This document shows positions 20,902-32,010 of a stretch of DNA of 64,000 nt, in pieces. The first letter of the stretch is position 1. Each line of letters starts with the position of its first letter. Below the pieces are notes generated by a model that was given only the letters and a program-made list of their open reading frames with translations, was not told the DNA's origin and did no database searches. The stretch spans positions 309,135 through 373,134 of the forward strand of contig SCFE01000117.1 of assembly GCA_004352715.1 (NCBI GenBank), given 5' to 3'. Both the position numbers and the translations under genes were made by a program. This DNA is from Hofstenia miamia. Its lineage: Eukaryota; Xenacoelomorpha; Acoela.

Positions 20902-21250
20902 TGTCCAGGAGTCGGCATGTCAGGTCCACTAGTACATCGGATGGATGTATCAAATGCAAGAAATCAACGGATGAACAGTCCTGGATTCAATGTGATGATT
21001 GCGAATCATGGTTTCATCTGTACTGCAAAAAATTGAACTGCAAGTATTCAAGTACTTGTCTGATTTGAAGAATTTGTTTTATCGCTGTGACTCTTGTTTG
21101 AAATTATCAATCAAGAAATCTATGCCACCCATTTCATCAGAAAATTATATTTCAAAGAAAAAAGAATTTGTAGAATCTCTTAAAGACGTTATCACTAATA
21201 AATCCCAAAGATGTCTACTTCAAAACATGTTATATCCGTATCTAACGTGA
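20902..21250 (+). mobile_element. LINE ORF1 remnant with PHD-like zinc finger
   Basis: Reading from 20902 gives MSRSRHVRSTSTSDGCIKCKK, then SWIQCDDCESWFHLYCKKL, a C-x2-C..C-x2-C..W-x-H-x2-C pattern typical of PHD fingers. After a frameshift it continues YRCDSC near 21078, supplying the last Cys pair. PHD-like fingers occur in ORF1 proteins of some CR1/L2-type LINEs. With the LINE context this is more likely a transposon ORF1 than a host gene. Confidence 0.5.
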
Positions 21251-21254
21251 AACC

Positions 21255-21990
21255 GGGGCCCAATCAAAATCAATTGATGCTCTGGTTAAGGAGCTCTGGT
21301 TAATCCCTGAGCCTAAAGGGAAAACTGATTTTATTACAACAGAAAATGGCAACTCTGTCGATCTTGTCGAGGTTTTTCTTATGAGTGATTTGTAAAGCAT
21401 CTGTAGATCAGATTTCTGATTGCCGAGATTTCGTAAGCGTACTAATAGATAAACATTTGATATCCGCCGTTTAGCACATTTGTCAATGTGGATTTCAAAC
21501 GATAGAGACGCCGAAAAAGTGATTCATAGGACATTGATCTCCTCGACGACTGGAATTTCATACACAACAGCTGCATCTGCGTACTGTAAGGGGAATACGG
21601 AGTGCTTTAGACTTGTTAACAAGAAAATTGCTAGTTTTACAGCAGTTTATGATATCGGTGATCATATTTGATGAATAATCATTAAGTCCTATTTTGAAAT
21701 CAGTACAAGGATTAATATCATCCGCAAATGTTATGATCGACTGATTTCCAAATTCTGTTGCTTTGAGGCGACATTAAACAATAATACGGTGTACTGTGCC
21801 TTTCAGATCAACATATTGAACATGGCCTAAAATGAAGGAGACAACCAGGTTCACAGTATACAGATTCAGCTGATGTGTAATTTCTCTGAGTTTCTTCACT
21901 ATTAGAGCATGCGCAAAACAATCAAATGCTTTACTCAAGTCCAGGGAAAACAAGCCGAAATTCCACGAAGGACAAATTCAGAAGGCTTTT
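21255..21990 (-). mobile_element. LINE RT remnant
   Basis: The minus strand encodes FGLFSLDLSKAFDCFAHALI (about 21970-21910, RT motif with conserved Asp) and, further 3', a FADDIN catalytic-loop variant near 21715. It is heavily frameshifted. It abuts the plus-strand ORF1 remnant, so the two are not one intact element. Confidence 0.5.
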
Positions 21991-22814
21991 TCCCAACAGA
22001 TATCTCATCAAGAATTTGTTTTGTAAAACATAGTATATTGGACGTATTTTCTAATGTAATAAACTTTTTGTATTGCATTAATTAAGTATAAAAAATAAAA
22101 GCATATGCAGCAACCCGTATTTTGTTTGACATCAATATTAAAACCAAACAATAATGAAAATTTCGTGAAATGACTCCATTTAACTTAGAATAAATACAAC
22201 TATTTGACAGTATAAGGTTTGGTTAGTAACTGAAATTGCCAAATAATATTTAGCAAAATATTGATTGGTTCATGCCTTCTTCTGTCTTTTTAACTTTTAA
22301 CGGCTTCTGTTTAAAGTTTTAATCTTACATCTTTTAGTTTTAAATTTCCCATTACACATTACAAACTATTCCGTTCATTATTCGGCAAATCAGTTTCAGA
22401 ATTTGAATTATATTATTAAATTATTATTATTAATAAAATCAATGAGTTGATACCATTATATAATAAATTGCATAATTTTACAATTCAATCGAAGATAGCA
22501 GCATATTGCTTTGATTTTTATTTTTGTGTCATAATGTCAGTTTTTATCACAGTGATTAACCTTTTAGTTTCAGATGTCTCTTGAATATGCTCAAAAAATG
22601 AATGTAAAACAAAGGAGACTTTCTACATTATGAATTTTTTACCTCTGATTATTGACAACAATTTATTGCGTGTGTTTTCATGTTGGAAAAAAGCTTATCA
22701 TTAAATTATGTAATTTTATATATTAAAATCTCAATGCTTAATTTCTCGAAATTTACATCTACCAAAGAAAGAAAAAAAAAGAAAGAAAGACTTTGATTAG
22801 GAAACGGATAAAAC
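21991..22814. other. Unassigned AT-rich region
   Basis: No gene is recognised. A purine-rich GAAA tract lies at about 22765-22792, next to the 3' end of the following LINE. Confidence 0.45.
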
Positions 22815-23400
22815 ATCCATTTCAGTGATATGGTTTGTTAGAACGAAGAAGTCGATGAGGGAAAATTGAAAGTTCCTTCTCGTACTTCGTTTTGAGGACA
22901 GGAGGCAGCCTGTTTCTCAACCTCAATTGTGCATAACTGGAACGACTAGGAACCAGGTCATGAAGTATGTGAGTATCATCGATGATCTCTTTGATAGGCG
23001 TAAAAGAAGATTTGATTCCAAGCTGCACTGCTTTACTTTGGACTCTGTCAATCATGGAAAAGTGAGTATGCGCTGCACCTCCCCAAAACAAACAAGTAAG
23101 TGTCAATCTGATCAATGAAGCGTTCTAGTTCCTGTTTTGTAAATCCCATGCGTCTAAGTAACAGGTACAACTTTGCAGTCGCTCTCTTAGATATTGATCT
23201 GCAATGTGATGCAAATCATAATTTCTCATCAAAATACACTCCCAACATCTTTGACTTTCGTTGTTCGCTGGATACCAGGCAGTTCCTGTACCGCCGAATG
23301 ACCGAAATTTACTAACAGCTCGCCTGTTTTGCTCTGATTGAAATGGAGATTTCTGGACAAGAACATCCTTTCAATTTAAGCAAGAACCGAAGTAGCCATT
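22815..23400 (-). mobile_element. LINE C-terminal remnant, same family as 4706-5930
   Basis: The minus strand has 'LHFNQSKTGELLVNFG' (about 23340), a frameshift, 'MLGVYFDEKL', and another frameshift. An open 97-residue stretch (23115-22822) then runs from CLFWGGAAHTHFSMIDRVQ to HDLVPSRSSYAQLRLRNRLPP and a stop. The order and the DLVPxRSxYA signature match the plus-strand copy near 5500. Confidence 0.7.
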
Positions 23401-23489
23401 TCGCCAGAGAAATAAGTACAGTTGACATAACATTTGAAATATATACGAAATGATTTTTCTTTTCACAATAATTGCCATGCTCATGGAAA

Positions 23490-23880
23490 ATTCAATCACG
23501 GAAGGCGAAGTGGGAGCAGATGTAAGAGTAATCTACGCGAGAAAAGGGATCAGAGATTTCTTGAAGGAAGAAATTACCAGAAGCACAAGTGGGGCTTAAA
23601 ACCGAGTGAATGTTGCGGCGCAGCACCGTCAGAGCTATTGAGTGGTAATTCGCAAAACAAAACTAATGGATCAAGGGCTAGAGTCATTAAGTAATTGAAC
23701 AGGAGATCGCATGCATGAAAGTGAAGTGACAACGGGAAAATAAAGAAATTGAGCAGAACAACTTAATGTGAGGGAGAAATCCATTGGAAACATTGAACAA
23801 AACAAGGCACGAGAATGCCATTAATAGAGAAGCTTAGAAAAGAATGGCACGAGGAATGGACTTAAAAATTATTAAATTGA
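23490..23880 (-). mobile_element. Old decayed L1x copy
   Basis: Nucleotide blocks such as GAAGTGGGAGCAGATG, ATTGAACAGGAGATC and GAATGGCACGAGGAATGGAC match the LINE at 11320-12890 in order (around 11470, 11738 and 11913). Many indels place this among the older copies. Confidence 0.55.
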
Positions 23881-26194
23881 AAAATGAATTCTTGGCAATA
23901 GAAAACTTGTAGACATAATTTCCGATGCGTGAAATACTTAATTCAATGGTAATTGGATATAATGTAGTATACTTTAAAATAGTTTTTTAAAAAATGATAA
24001 TTTTCAGCTATTTTTTAGGTGAAACTAAAAACCAAAAGTTATTTTGTTTAGATTCTAGTTTAGGGTATAGTGGAAGGTTTATGGATGCATGTTCAATTTT
24101 TGAACTACACTTTTTTTATAAGAACAATGAGGCTCAAAAATGTTTTTTGTTTTGATTTTTTCAATGAATATTAACAAAAGATACTTATTTACAGTCCAAA
24201 AGTTTAAAAATACTAAACGTAAGAGAATCAAACAAAGGGCTTTTCGTAATATAAAGTAGTTATAGCAAAAAGAACAGGGCCATCTAAAATCCTCTAAATA
24301 GTAAATAGCCAAAACTTGTTTTTACCTTAGAAAGAGTAAGAATAATTTAAGGCTCAAAGTGCCAAAAAATAAGAAAATTTACTGATCTAGCCAAATTTAA
24401 ATAATTGTTACGAAATTATATATAAATATTTTCAATCTGTTATAACTTGTAACACAAAATTGTTATTAGAAAATGTTTAATTGTATGGGTTCAACTGTGT
24501 TACTAACATAATTTTTGCTATCGCATATGTAGAATCTGAATTTAGCATACTTAAATTTTTAATGTCTAAGATCAGTTATTGTGTATAATTTTTCATTTGA
24601 AAAAATATTATAACCTGTTAAATTTATGAATAACAAACTATAACAACGGAATTGTACATGCAATTTTATTTCATTAGTAGAAATACCATATTTTTATTGT
24701 ATTCATAAATGAATGTGTCTAAAGAATAACGACTAGCTGAACTAAGACATTTTTCAGAGTGGTTAAAATGTGGTGCGCAAATTTACCCGGATGCGGATTT
24801 AATCAAAGCACCAAAACCACAAGTTGATATGGTTTACTGCCAAAATTTACTAGAAGCCGTCTGAACACATTACCGCTCTCCCTCAATTCCGAAATAATTT
24901 ATTCCCAACCGTGCTCATGTGAACAGTCAACAATTTCTTGACGCTACAGTGTAAACAGTAGCGTAACCACGCTACGGATACCTACTTGAAATTTAATTTT
25001 CCATAACGTGCTCGTGGAAACGCAGCATTAGCTTGTTGGCTTTCTTCTATTGCGATTTTATACACAAAACTATATTCGTATATTGTTAATCACTTTTTGA
25101 CAACTTAATATTCGTTAAATCAACATCGTCACAATTTATTCTTTAGCAGAAATGCAACCTCGACCCATAATCTCGATCTCACAAGCCTTCATGGTCTGAA
25201 CCTAGTGTGGCTCTCGATTTAAAAAATTTATATTCAGGTCAAGATCACAATATTATTGATGAAGTAGACGAAGCAGCTACCTTAATTAGATATAATTTTC
25301 AATAAACACAAAATAACGCAGCAAGGAAAATTTATTTGGGTACAACAAAATAAGTGACATGACAAAACTTTTTTGTTTTACTTGGATATTGTTTATCAAA
25401 TGCAAACATCATAAATCTCAGCAAATCCATTCTTCGAATTTAGATCAGTTATTATTAGTCCTCTAATCCTACAAGAACAGATTTGATTTAATATTTAATA
25501 TCATTTTATTACATGTTTTTTACTATATTATGTTCGCGAATGTAAAATTTTTGAAATATTTCAATTCAGGAATCATCTTCCCAAAGTTTCTAGGGCCTTT
25601 CCTATATTTTTTTTTTAGTTTAAATTAGCAGTAACTTTTATTGTATTAAAATAAGTTACGAATATGCTAGCAAGTCGGTTGCTAGCCTATGAGTGAATAC
25701 GTGTGTAGACAGCTTTTCGTATTATGGTATCAATGATAATCAAAGAAAATCTTAATTGTCCTGAGGTCCCTCACTTCAAATGAATGAGGATATCTTCATA
25801 TTGGAAGCTTTAATGAGCTAATGCGTGACAAAAGCACTAATGGCCTCAATAATGGATAAAGATTAAGAATGCTCAAAATATTTTTATGGGCAATTGTTTA
25901 GGAGAAGCTGATTTGTCAAATTTGTAATTCTTATGAACGAAAGATATCATTCTTGACTTGAGCCTTTTTTGTTTATTTATAACAATTGTTTTTAAATTTC
26001 ATTTTTTCTTTGCCGTCTATTTCTCAAAATAATGTATATTCCAACCATAAACAAATAATTAACTACAAATTAATATGTACAATATATAATAATATAATCA
26101 ATGTTTGTGTAAATGTTTGTGTATGTGCTCAATGTTTGATGTATGTTTCGAATAGATGAAGTGTATTACCGTTCCCTAATTTATGCTGTTTTAT
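23881..26194. other. 2.3 kb without recognised gene
   Basis: AT-rich sequence. The 24880-25030 stretch is less AT-rich and could be transposon-derived. No open frame resembles a known family. Confidence 0.45.
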
Positions 26195-26370
26195 TAGAAT
26201 ATAATAATAAAATAATAATAATAAAGTACTTTATTAGCCGCTGAAGTCAAACACTACAAAAATATAAATACAAAAGTCAAGTTTTACTACAGCGAGGACA
26301 GTCACAGGAGATAAAGTAAGAGCAGATGGAAGACTAGGCGAAGTGGGAGAAGGGCTCAGCGAAGAGGCCA
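26195..26370 (-). mobile_element. 5'-truncated L1x LINE 3' end
   Basis: 'CTTTATTAGCCGCTGAAG..ACTACAAAAATATAAA..GTCAAGTTTTAC..' matches the 3' UTR of the LINE at 11320-12890 and of the copy at 41309. An (AAT)n tail lies at about 26200-26225. Similarity stops abruptly near 26370. Confidence 0.75.
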
Positions 26371-27897
26371 CTTCGCATTTTGTTTGTAAAGCATTAAAAT
26401 TTATAACTTTAAGCTTACACAAGTTATCAATGCATAATACCTACACTAATCATGCATGATAATAGATGAATTATTGGTGGTTTCGTATTACCAACATATG
26501 TGCTCAATGTATTACTTTAAACCTAGAATTTATATCAAAGGAAATTTTGAGCATGACAAATTCTTACCTTGAGAGATTCGAGGAATTTTTTCGGGGAATA
26601 TTGAAATTTATCCATTTTATGAAAGCAGAAATGGTAACAATACTTTTTCCATAACCATACAGAGAAGACACATTTGAGTCTTGTGGTCTAGTATTAGCTA
26701 CGTTCTCGGATTCCCTGCACATACCCTATTCCATTTTTGGATATGCAGTTTTTAAAATATGTTGTAACTTTTGACAAGACGAGTGAGACCATCGGTTTAT
26801 TTTAAAATTTAGGAGTATAAAATTTGAGAAACTATTCGATAAAGGAAAGTGAAAATTTTTCTCATCAAAACGGAATTATGTTTTCTACTTGTACAATTAG
26901 TTTGCTCAATCAATAATTCTTCATGTTAATTCTTGTAAATATTAAGCATAATTAAAATTATTTTCAAAGTAAAACTGCAATCTATAACTATTGGTCAAAA
27001 GTTTTTAAAAAATATATTCTGATTAAATTGATACACGTAGATTCATTCATGTGGGAGAAATGTTTTTAGCTTTCTCTCAACTAGCTATTCCAAATAGTTG
27101 TTGTTATTGTAAATATTTACTAACAATAATATGATGCTTATCAAGTATTTTGTTTGCTCAAGGGGAAATTTCGCATTTGTTTGCTTTATTTTGAAAGCAT
27201 ATTTGTTACATTAAATCTTGTAAAATGATTTTGAATTCCGTTAGAAACCTTCTGTTTTTGTTATTACGAAACTTCGTAGATGATGAGAATACGATTCTAA
27301 TAAGAGCATATGCGAGTGTTTTCAATTTTGCAACGAGCAAACAAATATTAACACTAGAACAGCGAGTACACCTTGAGAATAATATACGTCTGATGTTTCA
27401 AATGCGAAAATTATGAGATAGAATCAAAGTTTCGACAAATAGCAAATTCAATGAGATGATCAACATGTTTGAAAGTGTACCTCCTAATGTTTTTGCTGAA
27501 TGAATAATGCTTAATGGATATTTTGACCTATTGTCGCGTTTCCAGTGTAAATGAAAAAGTCATCTTAATTACCATATTGAAAATGAATCTTGTCAAAGTT
27601 TTTGTTATGTTTCAGTGAAATAAAATGTTCTATATACTTTATTATCAATATATTCCAGCACGGGATGTGCTCGAAAAAGTTTAAAGAAATTCCTTAAAAT
27701 GCCTTAATTCTTGCAAATAATCTTTTGCGTTATTGCCTAAGGCGCTATATCCATGATTACTAAAGAGTGCACTTGCACATTGTTTTTTGCTAACTTTCAT
27801 GACTCCATCAACAACACTAATCTATAATGAACATTTAATTTTGTAAGAAACTTCCCCCTCCCCTACTGTTTCTCAAAATTGTATAAGGGGGGGGGGG
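26371..27897. other. Unassigned region
   Basis: AT-rich with a few short open frames (for example 27225-27416), none recognisable. It ends in an 11-base G run at the gap edge. Confidence 0.45.
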
Positions 27898-28049
27898 NNN
27901 NNNNNNNNNNNNNNNNNNNNNNNNNNNNNNNNNNNNNNNNNNNNNNNNNNNNNNNNNNNNNNNNNNNNNNNNNNNNNNNNNNNNNNNNNNNNNNNNNNNN
28001 NNNNNNNNNNNNNNNNNNNNNNNNNNNNNNNNNNNNNNNNNNNNNNNNN
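27898..28049. other. Assembly gap, 152 N, flanked by poly-G
   Basis: 11 G precede and 10 G follow the gap, so a long G tract or G-rich repeat probably broke the assembly here. Confidence 0.95.
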
Positions 28050-28169
28050 GGGGGGGGGGAATATACTTCGGTTGTTCGAAAAATTCGTGGCGTTTTTCGA
28101 GATGAATGAAAACTAGCATAAAAATGTCTATTTACGTTCAGCAAAAATCATTTACAATCAATCAGGTAA

Positions 28170-28620
28170 TCGATTACCTTGCGCTATTTTTCAGGCAACC
28201 CATACCAGCACTGTAGAAAGATGCAGGCTTGATGCAATCACTACTGTCGAACGCCTTGTTTTTGTTACGCAGTGCATTGCTTTTAGACAAGAAGGAATGA
28301 TAATCACATGGTGCTAAGTCTGAGCTATACGAGGGGTGAATGAGGACTTTCCAGCCCACGTTGAGCAGTTTATATCGTGTAGGAAATGAACTGAGCTCTT
28401 TTGTTATTTTTGCTGCAAAAATATTTCAACCCGCCTCTCTCTTTGCAGTCCATGCTTCACAGCTGATTTTGGACCATCGCAAATGGCTGATCAAATATGC
28501 AGACATGTGGACATTTGCTGTAGAATCATTTCTAACTTTTATTTGGATAAAGGAACGAGTAAAGCACGTTTCCGAATTTTTGCGTGCTAATTTCTTAGGC
28601 TTTCATTAAATATTAGGCGA
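28170..28620 (-). mobile_element. Mariner-type transposase remnant
   Basis: The minus strand (28359-28174) reads GWKVLIHPSYSSDLAPCDYH, the mariner third-Asp block (YSPDLAPSDYH in relatives). Upstream text (about 28600-28370) is a frameshifted version of the preceding domain. The first half of the transposase is missing, so this is an inactive fragment. Confidence 0.7.
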
Positions 28621-29439
28621 CATGTTCTAGCTAAATACTTTGCAAATTCCTTGTACGTTCATCTTAGTATGGAGGCAAACAAGGCCCCGCCTCGTGCCTC
28701 GCGCTTCCAAAAAATATTCTAAAATATATGTATTAAAAATTAAGAGTCTCACGCAACAATGTATAGTTTATTTTTACTGTATGATTTTTTACAAAATATC
28801 TTATTTTGATCAGAATAAAAAATTATTATCTCCACAAATTCTTAAATACCGCATCTTGCTCCTAATTACCTTACATCATGAATATCGTCTCCTTTTAGAT
28901 ATGTCTAGTCGCTCTTAGAAATTTTTGAAGTATAAACTATTTTTTAAATGTCATTCGAGAAATTATGTTTACCCCGGGCTTCTCACCTGCTAATTCAACC
29001 CTGTCTGTGGGCATTTGAAGTTTTATTCTTTTGATAATCTCTTTTTATTTATTCCAACATCACTTAGCAATGCAATTAATAACTATTTGTCTGTCTCTCT
29101 CCTATTGTAATTCTGGATTTGCTACACGTTGCTCACTTGTAATGTTGAAGAAAGTAGACTTCATTTTCTATGATTTTTAGTCTTAATAAGTTTTTCTTCA
29201 AATTACACAATCAATAAATTTGTATTTCATCACCATTTTGTTACAGCGATTAGAAGTTGATATAACACAAACCTCTAGTGGAACATAGTCTTCATGGATA
29301 AAGTGCGGGAGCCTTTCATTTTGCATTTATTGATATAACTAGAATAATTTGCATCTAATTGACTGTTTTTTGGCAATTTCACAAATGCACCAAAATCTTA
29401 TTTATAGAGGCACAACTTTACATAGCAGTGTGAATACAA
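28621..29439. other. Unassigned region
   Basis: AT-rich, no recognised gene or repeat. Confidence 0.4.
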
Positions 29440-30120
29440 CCACATAAAGTCAATATTTAGTCTGCTCTCCATTTGCAGAAATCACAGCTTCTATACAAAA
29501 TTGCAATTACTTTAACACAATGTGATTGCATATATTTGGATAAAGAAGAAGAATTCTTGCTTCGTAGCTCGCCACAGCGACTTTATGCGATGTTTTGAAG
29601 GTTTTATTGAAATAATCAGTAGTTAGTGCGTGACCATCCATTACTCTTGATATTTTGGACAATTATCTTGCAGTTCAGGATTGTTTCGTCACTGAAAGAA
29701 CACACTCCCATTGATTGATTGCCCAATCTTGATGCTCTTAGAAAGCAAAGGCCGCCAATGGGGTTTTGCAAAATTATAGGCAGTTTCGCTGATGCGTAGG
29801 TAGTGGCTCACCACGCAAATATCTAAGTCTTCAGCGACTCCAATTGTGATTAAATATTGAATGCAGACGATCGAGGATTTTAAGCACCACGTATTTATGT
29901 GCCAAATATCCCTGTAAATGAAAGTCGGTTTGTGTCCACATTTGTTGTCGTTGCTTGTGTGATCATTAGTCTTCGGTATCTAGCAAGTCTTTGATACCAT
30001 TCTATTTGAAATTTCAATGTCCGAGGCAATTTTACCAATAGTTTTCTGCATTTTGATGTAATATCAGTACTTGAAGCCTCTTCACATTTTGCGAATCCAT
30101 GTAAAAACAAATATGATGTG
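29440..30120 (-). mobile_element. Degenerate Tc1-like transposase relic
   Basis: The minus strand near 30050-29990 reads KTIGKIASDIEISNRMVSKT, resembling the helix-turn-helix of Tc1-type transposases. A C-terminal 'IEAVISANGEQTKY'-like block lies near 29490-29450. Between them are many stops. Family assignment is tentative. Confidence 0.4.
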
Positions 30121-30600
30121 AGGTAGTATAAATTTTTATAGTTATTTTTGTAGGAATGTTATCAATAAATTTGAAAATTGGATATTAACGTGCTGTATTC
30201 AACTGTCATGCACATAATATATTTTTACAAACAATAAACTAATCAGTTTGAAGTGTTTGCAACAAAAACCTTACTACTGTATATATAAAATAGATTACAT
30301 TTATATTGTCTTTGATCGCTACATATATCAGGTTTTTCTATTTTTCAGCTTTGTGTAAAGAGAGAATATATATATTGCAAAATAACGTGTGTACACTAGA
30401 AATCCGTACCATATGCTAAAATTAAAAACAAATATATTTACGTCACAAAGGAAATATATTCGAACAAATGTGTTGAAAAATGATTTCTACAAATTATTCA
30501 TTAAAATCAGGATTAATCACATGTTCTGCAATAAATTGGTGGATATGATTTTTATTAGAAAACCTGGTATACCACACCTGCCAATTGAAATGTTAAGTAA
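30121..30600. other. Unassigned region
   Basis: AT-rich, with one short open frame (30389-30607) that I do not recognise. Confidence 0.4.
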
Positions 30601-30609
30601 GGTCTAGTT

Positions 30610-31400
30610 TTTCGACTGCATGTGCTACCTCTATTTCATTAATGTATCTAAATGCAAAAGTAGGCATTAGAGACCTAATCTTGCTTTCAAAAGGAAGGCT
30701 TCGCCTGTATATGTTCCTAGCTCATGTTTGCTTGAGATCGATCTAGCTGTAGGTTTTCCCAAACCTTTTTCTCTGTTTCTAAATTCCTAATGTTTGCAAA
30801 CTTCCTTTTATTCTGCTCCCCAATTTTACTATATGTATATTTGAATGGGGCTAATTTGTTCAGGCAGGTTACAATTTCAAGCAATATAAATTTCATCATT
30901 TCATTACAGTCACTTAAATGCATAAATGTTCTCCCATGAAACATTCTGCAACATGTTATTGAAAGAGTTTTCATCAAATGCGCTAAAACTGCGTGCAAAA
31001 ACCTTTGTTTCGCTTTTTAGTATAACCAACATTATCTAAGACATGGACACACAAATTATGATCTGAAAATGAGTTGAATACGTATGTAGAATAGCTTGAG
31101 TGGTCTCAATTTGTACCGAAGTAGTCAATCAGGTTTGTATCCATTGTTGGAATCTCTTCATGCACAATACTTAATTGAGGTAATTCACATTGGTGATCTA
31201 TGTGCGTATATTCATAAGTGGATAGGTAGTTGATATTGAAGTCGCCTAAAACAAAGACGCCCTTACCTAATAATAATAATAATAAACACAATATAAAGAA
31301 AATAATAACTATTAAAATTAACGAACGTGCAACATATTGTAGCCGTTCCAGTGATTTTGCAGCATTCCTCAACAGATAAATGAGAAAAAACCATGACTTA
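30610..31400 (-). mobile_element. LINE endonuclease-domain remnant
   Basis: The minus strand reads GKGVFVLGDFNINYLS (about 31260-31215), the GDFN motif of APE-type LINE endonucleases. It continues through TNLIDYFGTN and, after a stop, SDHNLCVHV (about 31060), the conserved SDH. The endonuclease-RT linker follows (30998-30717, NKLAPFKYTYSKIG..NKRKFANIRN..). The RT itself is absent. Confidence 0.65.
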
Positions 31401-31844
31401 ATAACGTGAAATTAGACTTCTATTGCATCCTAAGTACGCTGTTTGGTCACGTGATAGCGGGAAGAAATGTGGTTCGTGATGCTACGACTCAAAAGACCGA
31501 AAAATTGACTATGATTACGCTTCTAAGAATCGACCATTTCACAATGCTGCGACACAAGGTTGCCGTCGAGTTATTAGTACCCCCCCATACACGTTTGATA
31601 TATTTTGATTAACATGTAAATTGCTTCAAAATGTTTATCTTTGTTATTGGTAGTTGTCAGTGATTTGATTGGGTCGAAAGCATATGTAGTTACAGGATAA
31701 ATCTCGAAAAATATTTTATGTGAATCCACACTAATAAATGTGAGCGATAAAGCTCGAGAGTGAATATTTTACATGAAATATGGATTTTATTTGTATTTAT
31801 TTTTTGTACATTGTAATTTACTTTTTTAGATCTTGTACCACTAG
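31401..31844. promoter_or_regulatory. Region upstream of SAC1
   Basis: These 440 bp precede the SAC1 start codon and must include its promoter or 5' UTR. A polypyrimidine stretch and AG (CTTTTTTAG) 16 bp before the ATG could be a 5'-UTR splice acceptor. No core promoter motif is convincing. Confidence 0.35.
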
Positions 31845-32010
31845 ATGACATCTGAAGCTCCTTCTTATACTAATCTCAATCTCTATGAAGATCTAAACAA
31901 CTACTATTTTGAAACACTCCAGAATCCTAAAGTTGAACGAGAAGTGCTTGTTATTAATCGTCATTCATATTCATTAAACGTTTCAAATGACATCACTGTT
32001 TTACCTTCAC
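31845..32010 (+). CDS. SACM1L: SAC1 exon 1
   Basis: This exon encodes residues 1-55 plus one base, covering the divergent N-terminus (MTSEAPSYTNLNLYEDL..). The donor CTTCAC|GTAAAA leaves phase 1. It is the least conserved exon, so the start is inferred from length agreement with the family. Confidence 0.75.

Noticed and set aside
20902-21250. Host PHD-finger gene
   Set aside because: The frame breaks after about 60 codons, no neighbouring exons fit, and LINE remnants surround it; an ORF1 relic is simpler.
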